DNA of 18,732 bases from an uncultured Actinomycetes bacterium (GTDB taxonomy: Bacteria > Actinomycetota > Thermoleophilia > Solirubrobacterales > 70-9), in contig CAMLHB010000030.1 in the NCBI GenBank assembly GCA_946479725.1, forward strand, positions 1 to 18,732. The letters run 5' to 3'. Below are positions 1 to 6,947 of this stretch, in pieces. The notes under the pieces were generated by a model that was given only the letters and a program-made list of their open reading frames with translations, was not told the origin of the DNA and searched no databases. Within the stretch, counting starts at the first letter, position 1, and every line of letters begins with the position of its first letter. The translations under genes and the position numbers were made by a program.

Positions 1-1
1 C

Positions 2-988
2 TCGACCGTCCCTGAGACCCCCTCGGCCGAATACGAAGCCGGCGCGGTCGGGACCCTCTGGGTGATGGACGGCAAAACCGGGAAGAAACTCTGGCACTGG
101 GACACCGTCCCGAAAAGCCTCTGGGGGAAGCCCAAGGTCAACTCCGGCGGCGGCCTCTGGTACCCGCCCTCCTTCGACAGCAAGGGGTTCGTCTACGCGG
201 GCACCGGCAACCCGGCGCCACTGCCCGGGACCAAATCCGAACCGTTCGGGTCGAGCCGGCCGGGACCGAACCTCTACGCGGACTCGCTGGTCAAACTCGA
301 CCCCAAGAGCGGCAAGCTGCTCTGGTATTACCAGGAGACCCCGCACAACATCTACGACTGGGACTTCCAGAACTCGCCGATCATCACCAAGGCCGGCGGC
401 AAGGAAGTGGCGATCGGCTCCGGCAAGTCGGGCTTCGTCGTCGCCGTCGACGTGAAGACCGGCAAGCCGGTCTGGCGGACCAGCGTCGGCAAGCACAACG
501 GCCACGACAACGACAACATCTACGCGATGAAGGGCGAATACAGCAAGATCAAGCCCGGTGAAGTGTTCCCGGGCGCGATCGGCGGCGTCGTCGCCCTCGG
601 TGCGGCCGACTCGAAACGGATCTACGTGCCGATCGTCAACCACTCGCTGACCCTCCTCAACGGCGGCGAATCGACCGAAGAAAGCACGGCGACCGGGGAA
701 GTGGCGGCGCTCGACCTCGCCACCGGCAAGATCCTCTGGACGGCCGAACTCTCGCAGCCGGCCTACGGGTCGCTGATCGTCTCCAACGACGTCGTCTTCG
801 CGACCACCGCCGACGGTGTCGTCCACGCGTTCGACGCCGCCAAAGGCGGAGAACTCTGGCAGGCGGCGCTGCCGTCGGGGACCAACGCCGGGGTGATGAT
901 CAGCGGCGACATGCTCATCGCCGGCGCCGGGCTGCCGGCCGTCGAAGGGCAGGTTCCGAAACTGGTCGCCTACAAACTCGGCGGTTGA
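2..988 (+). CDS. PQQ-repeat beta-propeller protein (quinoprotein dehydrogenase-like), 5' truncated
   Basis: The reading frame is open from the first bases of the window, so this is the C-terminal part (about 329 residues) of a longer protein. It repeats the beta-propeller blade motif 'xxxLDxxTGKxxW': VMDGKTGKKLW, KLDPKSGKLLW, AVDVKTGKPVW, ALDLATGKILW and AFDAAKGGELW. The segment WYYQETPHNIYDWDFQ resembles the Y-Q-x-T-P-H-D-x-W-D-x-D stretch of PQQ-dependent alcohol and glucose dehydrogenases. In that family the propeller binds PQQ and oxidises alcohols or sugars outside the cytoplasm. The signal peptide and most active-site residues lie off the window, so the enzyme class is open; a BamB-like non-enzymatic propeller is the alternative. 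It ends in TGA, and a perfect hairpin follows 32 bases later. Confidence 0.8.
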   Translation, partial: STVPETPSAEYEAGAVGTLWVMDGKTGKKLWHWDTVPKSLWGKPKVNSGGGLWYPPSFDSKGFVYAGTGNPAPLPGTKSEPFGSSRPGPNLYADSLVKLDPKSGKLLWYYQETPHNIYDWDFQNSPIITKAGGKEVAIGSGKSGFVVAVDVKTGKPVWRTSVGKHNGHDNDNIYAMKGEYSKIKPGEVFPGAIGGVVALGAADSKRIYVPIVNHSLTLLNGGESTEESTATGEVAALDLATGKILWTAELSQPAYGSLIVSNDVVFATTADGVVHAFDAAKGGELWQAALPSGTNAGVMISGDMLIAGAGLPAVEGQVPKLVAYKLGG

Positions 989-1020
989 GTCACCCGCGGC
1001 AGCGGCTGCATCCACCGCAC

Positions 1021-1055
1021 CCATCGACCCGAGTCGGTATGACTCGGGTCGATGG
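1021..1055. repeat. Perfect 15-bp hairpin containing the NUDIX start codon
   Basis: CCATCGACCCGAGTC (1021-1035) and GACTCGGGTCGATGG (1041-1055) are exact reverse complements around the loop GGTAT. The right arm contains the ATG at 1052. It has no U-tract. It could end transcripts of the PQQ-repeat gene, fold over the NUDIX start in readthrough RNA, or be a dyad operator. Confidence 0.75.
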
Positions 1056-1528
1056 CGAGCAAGCACAGCGCCGGCATCCTCCTCTTCCGCCGCGGCGGCG
1101 CGGCTGAGGTCGAGTTCCTGCTCGTCCACCCCGGGGGGCCGTTCTGGCGGCGCAAAGACCAGGGCGCCTGGACGATCCCGAAGGGGCAGATCGAGGACGA
1201 GGAGGAAGCGCGCGCCTGCGCGATCCGCGAGCTGGAAGAGGAGCTGGGGCAGGCGCCGAAGTTCGATCCCGGGGAGCTGATCGAGCTGGGCTCGATCAAG
1301 CAGCGGGCCGGCAAAGTGGTCGAGGCCTGGGCGGCGGAGGCGGAGTTCGACCCCGCCGAACTGCGGAGCAACACCTTCAGCATGGAATGGCCGCCGCGGA
1401 GCGGGGGCGAGCAGGAGTTCCCCGAGGTCGACAAGGCCGAGTGGTTCGACCTCGGGGCGGCGCGGGAGAAGATCCTCCCCGCCCAGGCAGAGCTTTTGGA
1501 TCGCCTGCTGGAGCGGTTGGATGATTGA
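1052..1528 (+). CDS. NUDIX hydrolase
   Basis: This 158-residue protein belongs to the NUDIX superfamily, which hydrolyses nucleoside diphosphates linked to another moiety and needs divalent metal. The NUDIX box G-x5-E-x7-R-E-U-x-E-E-x-G-U is intact at residues 45-67 (G45, E51, R59-E60, E63-E64, G66). The N-terminal SAGILLFRR and FLLVHPGGPFW plus AWTIPKG resemble small diadenosine-polyphosphate or NTP pyrophosphohydrolases, but the substrate cannot be read from sequence. The start is the only reasonable one, because an in-frame TGA lies at 1040-1042. No Shine-Dalgarno is visible and the ATG sits in a hairpin arm. The last codons (Asp-Asp-stop) lie inside the left arm of the palindromic element that follows. 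Confidence 0.9.
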   Translation: MASKHSAGILLFRRGGAAEVEFLLVHPGGPFWRRKDQGAWTIPKGQIEDEEEARACAIRELEEELGQAPKFDPGELIELGSIKQRAGKVVEAWAAEAEFDPAELRSNTFSMEWPPRSGGEQEFPEVDKAEWFDLGAAREKILPAQAELLDRLLERLDD

Positions 1529-1682
1529 GTCCACGACCAGGCACGCCTGGATGACACGCCTGGCGCGGCGCATCCCTGCGTCCTCGGGCTTGCCTTTGGC
1601 ACCACCAAAGGCTGCGCCCTGCGTCCTTGGTCTGCTTGGCCAGGCGCGCCACCAGTCGCACCTCGCCGTGGACTCAATCATC
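1520..1682. repeat. 163-bp nested palindromic element with 16-bp terminal inverted repeats
   Basis: The ends GATGATTGAGTCCACG (1520-1535) and CGTGGACTCAATCATC (1667-1682) are perfect inverted repeats. Further pairs nest inside: CGCCTGGC (1557-1564) with GCCAGGCG (1639-1646), GGCGCA (1567-1572) with TGCGCC (1613-1618), and GCCTTTGG (1592-1599) with CCAAAGGC (1605-1612). There is also a side hairpin CCAGGC-AC-GCCTGG (1537-1550). All but one of the nested pairs centre near 1601. The direct repeat CCCTGCGTCCT occurs at 1574 and 1617. The left arm supplies the NUDIX stop codon and the right arm ends 12 bases before the RDD start. I see no convincing coding sequence or target-site duplication. It may be a MITE- or REP-like element or a large structured terminator. 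Confidence 0.7.
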
Positions 1683-1694
1683 TAGGGTCGGCAG

Positions 1695-2705
1695 ATGGAG
1701 AACGGAGCGTCCCGGAACGGTAGGGCTCCGATCCCGGCGCGCCTGCTGGGCGCCGGGGTCCGCGGCGCCCGCACGGTGACCAGGGCGACGGGAATCGACC
1801 GCGCGGTCGAAGTCGCCGCCGAGGAGGCGATCGTCGCCGCGGTCGAGAGCCAGGCGGTCGAGCGGGCGATGGCGCGGGTGCTCGAAGGCCCGGTCGTTGA
1901 GGAGGCGGTCGAGGGGGCGCTGGAGAGCGAGAAGGTGAAGAAGGCGCTGCTGGAGGCGATGGACTCCGAGCTCGTCGACGAGGTCTGGAAACGGCTGCTG
2001 GCCTCCGACCAGGCCCAGCAACTGGTCGAGCGGATCGCCGAGGCACCCGAGGTGCGGGCGGCGATCAGCGCCCAGGGGATGGGGCTGGTCGAGGACATCG
2101 GCCGCACGATCGGCAACCTCGCCCGCCGCCTCGACGACCGCTTCGAGCGGATCGTGCGGCGGATCTTCTTCCGCCCGCGGCGGGTCCTCCCGACCGACCG
2201 CGCCGGGTTCGTCAGCCGCGGCCTGGCGATGGTCGTCGACGGCGTCTTCGTCAACCTCGCCTTCACCGGGTTCGTCGCCCTCGTCACCCTCGCCGCCAAC
2301 CTCTTCGGCGGCAACGGCGAAGGGGGGAGCAGCCTGGCGATCGCGATCGGCTCCACCGCCTGGCTCTCCTTCGGCGCGATCTACCTGGTCGGCTTCTGGT
2401 CGCTGGCCGGGCAGACGCCGGGGATGCGCTTCCTCGGGATCCGGCTGGCGGAGGAGCGCCTGCCTCCCCGCCGCAGCTTCAGGCGCCTGGTCGGCCTCGG
2501 GTTCTCGGTCCTGACCTTCGGGATCGGCTTCCTCGGCGTCGTCTTCGGCGAGCACCGCCGCGGCTGGGAAGACCGCTTCTCGGGGACCGAGGTGATCTAC
2601 GACGAGCGTCGCCCGGAGCCGGCGCCCTGGTCCCAGCCCGCGGCCGGGCCGGCTAGATCGGAGCCCCGGAGCGATTCGGAAGCCATCGCTGCACCGCCAG
2701 GGTGA
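1695..2705 (+). CDS. RDD family membrane protein with long helical N-terminal region
   Basis: The C-terminal part (about residues 168-305 of 336) is an RDD domain. It shows AGFVSRGLAMVVDGVF with the first Arg and Asp of the signature (R175, D182), two hydrophobic segments at about 183-205 and 216-238, then GQTPGMRFLGIRL and a closing RRGWEDRFSGTEVIYD. Residues 30-150 form an acidic, Ala/Val/Glu-rich helical region of degenerate short repeats with the pattern ..VxxAVExxxVExAL... RDD proteins are integral membrane proteins of mostly unknown role, some proposed as ion antiporters. A weak AGGG precedes the start. The 3' end overlaps the convergent DUF389 gene by 53 bases. Confidence 0.85.
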   Translation: MENGASRNGRAPIPARLLGAGVRGARTVTRATGIDRAVEVAAEEAIVAAVESQAVERAMARVLEGPVVEEAVEGALESEKVKKALLEAMDSELVDEVWKRLLASDQAQQLVERIAEAPEVRAAISAQGMGLVEDIGRTIGNLARRLDDRFERIVRRIFFRPRRVLPTDRAGFVSRGLAMVVDGVFVNLAFTGFVALVTLAANLFGGNGEGGSSLAIAIGSTAWLSFGAIYLVGFWSLAGQTPGMRFLGIRLAEERLPPRRSFRRLVGLGFSVLTFGIGFLGVVFGEHRRGWEDRFSGTEVIYDERRPEPAPWSQPAAGPARSEPRSDSEAIAAPPG

Positions 2706-3561
2706 GGGTGGCGGAGACGATCAGCAGCGAGACATTGACCGCGAGGACCACGGCGGCGCCGAGCGCGTGCTCGACGCCGCCACCGCCGAGCGCGACCCCG
2801 AGGTAGGCGGAGGCGGGGATCGTCGTCACCGAGATCGCGACGCCGACGGCGGTGCTGGCGCGGGTCTCGAAGGAGAGCATCGCCGCGACGCCGGCCGCCA
2901 GGGCGATCAGCACCGTCGAGTAGTCGGTGTGGGCGAGGGTCGAGAGGCTGCTCTGCTCGACCGCGAAGCCGTCGGGGAGGAGGCCGGTCCATTTCAGCAG
3001 GGCGCTGAGGACCATCGCCGTGACGACGACCAGACCGAGGCCGAGGACCAGGGTGACGAAGGCGCGCCGGGCGAGGGCGTAGCGGCCACCGACAAGGCCG
3101 ACCGCGGTGGCGCAGATCGGCAGCAGGTCCGGGCTGACCGCCATCGCACCGACGATCAGGATCGAGCTGTCGGTGATGACGCCGAGGGCGGCGATCACGG
3201 CGGCGACGTTGATCAGGGCGAGGTAGCGGGCCAGCGGCCGCGAGTTGGCCCGCGCCTGTCCCATCACCTCGACCCAGGCGAAGCCGTCGACGCCGCCGTC
3301 GCCGTGGCGGTGGCGGTGCTGGGGGGCGATCACCTCGACTTTGCTGAGGACGTAGTCCTCGACGCCGATCCCGAGCGCGGCGATCTCCTCGAGCAGGCGG
3401 TCGGCGACCGCCGGCTCGACGTCGGCGACGAAGACGAAGGAGGCGCCGGGGGCCTCGGTCTCGGCCTGCTGGACGATCCGCCGCACGCCTTCCAGCTCGC
3501 GCAGCAGCGCCCCGAACTCTTCGGCCTGGTGGTGGGCGACCGAGGAGCGGAGCCTCAGCAT
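2653..3561 (-). CDS. DUF389 family membrane protein
   Basis: This 302-residue protein has a soluble N-terminal domain (residues 1-100) with a beta-alpha pattern and a His-rich linker (QHRHRHGDGG, 81-90). Several membrane helices follow at about 112-150, 168-190, 216-232, 236-258 and 266-290. The segment ILIVGAMAVSPDLLPI (about 134-149) matches the characteristic ILIGAMLISPLMGPI-type block of DUF389 (TIGR00341-like) proteins. Their function is unknown; a transport role is only a guess. It starts 7 bases after the greA stop codon on the same strand, so the two are probably co-transcribed, with translation likely coupled. Confidence 0.85.
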   Translation of the reverse strand: MLRLRSSVAHHQAEEFGALLRELEGVRRIVQQAETEAPGASFVFVADVEPAVADRLLEEIAALGIGVEDYVLSKVEVIAPQHRHRHGDGGVDGFAWVEVMGQARANSRPLARYLALINVAAVIAALGVITDSSILIVGAMAVSPDLLPICATAVGLVGGRYALARRAFVTLVLGLGLVVVTAMVLSALLKWTGLLPDGFAVEQSSLSTLAHTDYSTVLIALAAGVAAMLSFETRASTAVGVAISVTTIPASAYLGVALGGGGVEHALGAAVVLAVNVSLLIVSATLTLAVQRWLPNRSGAPI

Positions 3562-3568
3562 CCCGGCA

Positions 3569-4054
3569 TCAGGCGATCAGCTTGAGGACCTTGAAGGAAC
3601 GGTCGCCCTTCGGCGTCTCGACCCGCACCGTCGAGCCGACCTTGGCGTCCATCAGCGCCCGCCCGATCGGCGACTCGGCCGAGAGGCGGCCCTCGGCCAG
3701 GTTGGCCTCGGTCGATCCGACCAGGGTCCACTCGCTGCTCTCGCCCTTGGACTCGTCGAGCACCTCGGCGGTGCGGCCGAAGGAGAAGAAGTCGCTGTCG
3801 AGCTCGGAGACCTCGACCACGACCGCGTTCCGCAGCCGCTCCTGGAGCCGCTTGATCCGCGTCTCCATGTGCGCCTGGTCCTCTTTGGCGACGTGGTACT
3901 CGGCGTTCTCCTTGAGGTCGCCCTCCTCCCGAGCGACCTTGATCCGGGCCGCCATCGCTTTGCGGGCCGGGCCTTCCAGCTCGGCGAGCTCCGCTTTCAG
4001 CTCCTCCAACCCATCCTGGGTGATCGGCTCACCCTGCTGCTCCGGCGCGCTCAT
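3569..4054 (-). CDS. greA: Transcription elongation factor GreA
   Basis: At 161 residues it is the usual length for GreA. GreA enters the RNA polymerase secondary channel and stimulates cleavage of backtracked RNA. The N-terminal antiparallel coiled coil spans about residues 10-80. Its tip motif EEGDLKENAEYHVAKEDQ holds the two conserved acidic residues (D46, E49) that coordinate the catalytic magnesium. The C-terminal FKBP-like domain ends with SPIGRALMDAKVGSTVRVETPKG, which is typical of the family. The Shine-Dalgarno is poor. A 67-residue gene ends 35 bases upstream on the same strand and the DUF389 gene follows closely, suggesting a three-gene leftward transcript. Confidence 0.95.
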   Translation of the reverse strand: MSAPEQQGEPITQDGLEELKAELAELEGPARKAMAARIKVAREEGDLKENAEYHVAKEDQAHMETRIKRLQERLRNAVVVEVSELDSDFFSFGRTAEVLDESKGESSEWTLVGSTEANLAEGRLSAESPIGRALMDAKVGSTVRVETPKGDRSFKVLKLIA

Positions 4055-4089
4055 CCGCGAAGGGTGCCATATCGCTGTTTCTCCCGCGC

Positions 4090-4293
4090 TCAGCGCTGCG
4101 GGCGGGGGAGCCCGTCTCCGAGGATCAACCGCGCCCGGTAGAAGAGCGCCTCGTCGGCCCCGCTCAAAGCCGACTCCCGGTTGTCGGCCTGCGTGGTCCG
4201 GTTCTGCCCGGTCCCGGCGGGGTACTCGTCCCGCACCAAGCCGGTCAACCGGCCCCTCGAGCGAAACGTCGTGGTCGCAACTTGCTTGGCCAT
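4090..4293 (-). CDS. Hypothetical small protein, 67 residues
   Basis: I do not recognise this protein. Support for it being real is a strong Shine-Dalgarno on the minus strand (AAAGGAG, 4299-4305) 5 bases before the ATG, and its position just upstream of greA in the same direction. The product starts MAKQVATTTFRSRGRLTGLV, is basic and polar, and has no membrane segment or cysteine. The C-terminal half, EALFYRARLILGDGLPRPQR, may form a helix. A TATAAA (minus strand, 4311-4316) lies just upstream and could be a -10 element, but its distance to the Shine-Dalgarno would leave almost no leader. Confidence 0.55.
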   Translation of the reverse strand: MAKQVATTTFRSRGRLTGLVRDEYPAGTGQNRTTQADNRESALSGADEALFYRARLILGDGLPRPQR

Positions 4294-4409
4294 CCCGTCT
4301 CCTTTCTTGCTTTATAGACCAACTAAGTCAAGAATAGCAGAAGGCGGAGGGTGCGGAAACCGAGCAATCGGTAGGGGAGAGAATGCGCTTCTGATCCCTT
4401 AGATGTGGG

Positions 4410-4880
4410 TTGACCAACGACCAGCTCTACAAAGTCGCCTACGAGGAGGCGATCCGAGCGCTTTCGGCGCAGCAGGCAGCCATCGATCAATTCCGGGCAC
4501 GCGCCGGACTTCTGTTTTCCGTCGCGTCTATCACCACCTCTTTTCTCGGAGCTCAGGCGCTCCAAGGGGCTGGGCTTCGACCCTTCTCGTGGCTTGCTCT
4601 AATGGCCTTCGCCGCTCTGGGAACCGCCTTCCTCGGCATCCTCGCGCCAAGGCGCTGGGAGGTAACGGCTAATCCGCAGGATGTGATCAGCGCTTACATC
4701 GAGTCGGGAAAATCTGTGCCGATCGGGGAGGTGCATCGAGATCTGTCGATCCATATGAATGACAGCTACATCGATAACCGCGTTGGCCTTGAGAAACTTG
4801 TTGTCTTATTCCAAATTGCTAACGTCCTGCTTGTCGTCGAGGTGGTTCTCTGGACCATTGCGCTCGCATCGGCTCCCTAG
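4410..4880 (+). CDS. Small integral membrane protein with three predicted helices
   Basis: The frame opens after a TGA at 4392-4394 and the only plausible start is TTG at 4410. The 156-residue product has hydrophobic segments at about residues 32-50 (LLFSVASITTSFLGAQAL), 58-78 (FSWLALMAFAALGTAFLGIL) and 128-153. A polar stretch between the second and third includes DVISAYIESGKSVPIGEVHRDL. The layout resembles a common actinobacterial family of unknown function in which 'RA..LLxxASITTSFLG' precedes the first helix. Local G+C is low for this genome (28 of 60 bases at 4801-4860), pointing to recent acquisition. A 47-residue gene with an excellent Shine-Dalgarno begins 9 bases after its stop, so the two form a pair. 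A signalling or defence effector role is possible but unsupported. Confidence 0.75.
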   Translation: MTNDQLYKVAYEEAIRALSAQQAAIDQFRARAGLLFSVASITTSFLGAQALQGAGLRPFSWLALMAFAALGTAFLGILAPRRWEVTANPQDVISAYIESGKSVPIGEVHRDLSIHMNDSYIDNRVGLEKLVVLFQIANVLLVVEVVLWTIALASAP

Positions 4881-4889
4881 GAGGTGTCT

Positions 4890-5033
4890 ATGACTCAGAC
4901 CGAAGGACCTGCTCCGCCGCTCAAGGCAAAACGGCCGAGTCCCATGCGCTCGGTAGAGCCCACGTTCTTCGAAGCGTTACGGAACATCACGTCGCGTTGG
5001 GTAAAGCGGCTATCTCGCAACGGCCACCCCTAG
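4890..5033 (+). CDS. Hypothetical small basic protein, 47 residues
   Basis: A perfect AGGAGGT (4879-4885) overlaps the stop codon of the membrane-protein gene and lies 4 bases before this ATG. The frame runs 47 codons to TAG. The product starts with a Pro/Lys-rich segment (TEGPAPPLKAKRPSPMRS) and continues as an amphipathic basic helix (FFEALRNITSRWVKRLSR). There is no signal peptide or membrane helix. I do not recognise it. The tight coupling to the upstream gene suggests a peptide partner of the membrane protein. A strong hairpin 26 bases downstream would close the transcript. Confidence 0.6.
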   Translation: MTQTEGPAPPLKAKRPSPMRSVEPTFFEALRNITSRWVKRLSRNGHP

Positions 5034-5058
5034 ACGGAGTTCGCAGCGGTGGCGAGTT

Positions 5059-5096
5059 GGGGCGGGGCGTCACCCGGCAAGAAGACGCCCCGCCCC
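5059..5096. terminator. Bidirectional GC-rich hairpin between convergent units
   Basis: GGGGCGGGGCGTC (5059-5071) and GACGCCCCGCCCC (5084-5096) are perfect 13-bp inverted repeats around a 12-base loop. The hairpin sits between the rightward membrane-protein pair and the leftward cysA, 9 bases from the cysA stop. There is no U-tract on either side, so it is a non-canonical terminator or an mRNA-end stabiliser. Confidence 0.7.
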
Positions 5097-5105
5097 GTCG
5101 CCCCT

Positions 5106-6143
5106 TCAGACGGCTGCAGGCAGACCTGCGTCGCCGCCGTCCTGGGATCCGAGGGGAGTCGAGGCCCCGTCGGGGAGGGACGGCGACGAACCGTTGAAGC
5201 TCTTGGCCTGGACCGGCCGGAGGTAGGCGATCTGGCCCTCGCGCAGCTCCAGGCGCTGCAGCTCGGCGCGGGTCAGCTGCGCCCAGACCTCGGTCCCGTC
5301 AGAGAGGACGAGCTCGACCCGGACCTCGAAGCCGAGGGTGACGATCCGCTGCACCAGGCCCTCCTGGGTGCGCTCGTCGGGGTCGAGGACGACTTCCATG
5401 TCGTGCGGGCGGACGAAGTGGTCGCCGAGCCGGTTGACCTCGCCGACGAAGCTCATCACGAATTCGTTGGCCGGATGCTCGTAGAGCTCGTCGGCGCTGC
5501 CCGACTGCTCGACCCGCCCCTCGTTCATCACCACCAGCTGGCCGGCGACGTCCATCGCCTCCTCCTGGTCGTGGGTGACGAAGATCGTCGTCACGTGCAT
5601 CTCGTCGTGGAGGTTGCGGAGCCAGGTGCGCAGGTCCTTGCGGACCCTGGCGTCGAGAGCGCCGAAGGGCTCGTCGAGCAGCAGCACCTGCGGCTCCACC
5701 GCCAGCGCCCGCGCCAGCGCCATCCGCTGCCGCTGCCCGCCTGAGAGCTGCGAGGGGTAGCGGTCGGCGAGGCCGGGCAGCTGGACGAGGTCCAGCAGCT
5801 CGTGCACGCGCCGGGAGATCTTCTCCTTCTCCCACTTGCGGATCTTCAGCCCGAAGCCGACGTTCTCGTACACGGTCATGTGCTTGAAGGCGGCGTAATG
5901 CTGGAAGACGAAGCCGACTTCGCGCTTCTGGGTCGGCTTGCGGCCGACGTCCTCGCCCTCGATCAGGACCCGGCCGGAATCGAGCGACTCGAGCCCGGCG
6001 ATCGCCCGCAGCAGGGTCGACTTGCCCGAGCCGCTGGGGCCGAGCAGGGCGGTCAAGGACCCGGTCGGGACCTCGATGTTCACGTCTTCGAGCGCCTGAA
6101 AGTCACCGAAGCGCTTGTTGGCTCCCTCGACTGAGATTCCCAT
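5106..6143 (-). CDS. cysA: Sulfate/thiosulfate ABC transporter ATP-binding protein
   Basis: This 345-residue ATPase powers the sulfate/thiosulfate importer CysTWA. All motifs are present: Walker A GPSGSGKS (35-42), Q-loop Q81, signature LSGGQ (133-137), Walker B LLLDEP with catalytic E158, D-loop ALD and switch H191. The C-terminal third after SFVGEVNRL is a TOBE-like regulatory domain, and it continues to a Ser/Gly-rich tail. The frame stays open far upstream, but the true start is the ATG at 6143: it gives the canonical N-terminus [12 protein letters not shown] and follows an AAAGGAGG Shine-Dalgarno. It shares one base with the cysW stop (TGATG), indicating translational coupling. It is the last gene of the sbp-cysT-cysW-cysA operon. 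Confidence 0.93.
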   Translation of the reverse strand: MGISVEGANKRFGDFQALEDVNIEVPTGSLTALLGPSGSGKSTLLRAIAGLESLDSGRVLIEGEDVGRKPTQKREVGFVFQHYAAFKHMTVYENVGFGLKIRKWEKEKISRRVHELLDLVQLPGLADRYPSQLSGGQRQRMALARALAVEPQVLLLDEPFGALDARVRKDLRTWLRNLHDEMHVTTIFVTHDQEEAMDVAGQLVVMNEGRVEQSGSADELYEHPANEFVMSFVGEVNRLGDHFVRPHDMEVVLDPDERTQEGLVQRIVTLGFEVRVELVLSDGTEVWAQLTRAELQRLELREGQIAYLRPVQAKSFNGSSPSLPDGASTPLGSQDGGDAGLPAAV

Positions 6144-6946
6144 CAGGCGTCCTCCTTTCGTTTCAGCAGGTTCATTGCCAGCAGCGTGCTCAGGGCGAGC
6201 AGAGCCAGCAGGACAGAGGCGCCGAAGGCGCCGGGGAGGTTGAAGTTCTCGTACTGCTTGGCGACGAAGAGCGGCAGCGTCTGGGTCTGGCCGGAGATCT
6301 GGCCGGAGACGACCGAGACGGCGCCGAACTCGCCGAGGACGCGGGCGGTGGTGAGGACGACGCCGTAGGCGACGCCCCAGCGGATCGCCGGCAGGGTGAC
6401 GCGCCAGAAGGTCTGCCAGGCGTTGGCCCCCAGGGTGGAGGCGGCCTGCTCCTGCTCGGTGCCGATCTCCTGCAGCACCGGCACCGTCTCCCGCACCACG
6501 AACGGCAGCGAGACGAAGATGCAGGCGAGGACCATCCCGGGCACCGAGAAGAGGACCTTGATCCCGGCTTCGGAGAGCGCCGGGCCGAACCAGCCGTCGG
6601 TCCCGTAGAGGAGGAAGAGCGAGAGGCCGATCACGACCGGCGAGATCGCGAACGGGAGGTTGATCACCGCGTCGACGATCCGGTTGCCCCACCACCTGTG
6701 GCGGACCAGCAGCAGCGCGCAGCCGATCCCGAAGACCGTGTTCAGCGGCACCGCGATCGCGACGGTGATCAGGGTCAGCTTCAGCGCGTGCAGGCCGTCG
6801 GGCGAGGTGATCGCTTCGAACGGCGGGGCGATCCCGTCTTCGAAGGTCTTGTAGAAGATGAAGGCGAGCGGGATCAGCAGCAGCAGGAGGACGTAGCCGA
6901 GCCCGAGGACGCGCAGGCCCCAGCGGCTGGGAGCGTTGGCGGTCAT
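6143..6946 (-). CDS. cysW: Sulfate ABC transporter permease CysW
   Basis: This 267-residue inner-membrane permease has about six helices and pairs with CysT to form the sulfate channel. The helices lie at about 12-32, 57-80, 93-113, 131-150, 190-210 and 238-258. The coupling region [25 protein letters not shown] carries the EAA-x3-G type loop that contacts the ATPase (here QAASTLGA). [16 protein letters not shown] and [21 protein letters not shown] are typical of CysW. It starts one base after the cysT stop and overlaps cysA by one base, so the operon is fully coupled. An assignment as a molybdate or tungstate permease is less likely, given the CysT partner and a sulfate-type binding protein. 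Confidence 0.92.
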   Translation of the reverse strand: MTANAPSRWGLRVLGLGYVLLLLLIPLAFIFYKTFEDGIAPPFEAITSPDGLHALKLTLITVAIAVPLNTVFGIGCALLLVRHRWWGNRIVDAVINLPFAISPVVIGLSLFLLYGTDGWFGPALSEAGIKVLFSVPGMVLACIFVSLPFVVRETVPVLQEIGTEQEQAASTLGANAWQTFWRVTLPAIRWGVAYGVVLTTARVLGEFGAVSVVSGQISGQTQTLPLFVAKQYENFNLPGAFGASVLLALLALSTLLAMNLLKRKEDA

Positions 6947-6947
6947 C

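Noticed and set aside
970..1677. Minus-strand open frame of 235 codons across the NUDIX gene
   Set aside because: It is antisense to the NUDIX gene with an intact motif, and its translation is low-complexity Ser/Arg/Pro, typical of high-GC shadow frames.
1674..2555. Minus-strand open frame of 293 codons antisense to the RDD gene
   Set aside because: The product is Asp/Glu/Pro/Arg-rich without domain features, while the plus strand encodes a recognisable RDD domain.
2767..3585. Plus-strand open frame of 272 codons antisense to the DUF389 gene
   Set aside because: The translation is Asp/Gly/Arg low-complexity, whereas the minus strand has membrane helices and the DUF389 signature.
4311..4331. 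TTGACT plus TATAAA on the minus strand as a promoter of the 67-aa gene
   Set aside because: The spacer is only 9 bases, too short for a sigma-70-type promoter, so only the TATAAA remains a weak candidate.
4410..4880. Membrane protein as a Pycsar or CBASS effector
   Set aside because: It has a suitable size and helices, but no cyclase gene is nearby and no family motif was recognised.
6144..6695. Upstream extension of the cysA frame
   Set aside because: It runs antiparallel to no domain and overlaps cysW. The Shine-Dalgarno and family N-terminus place the start at 6143.
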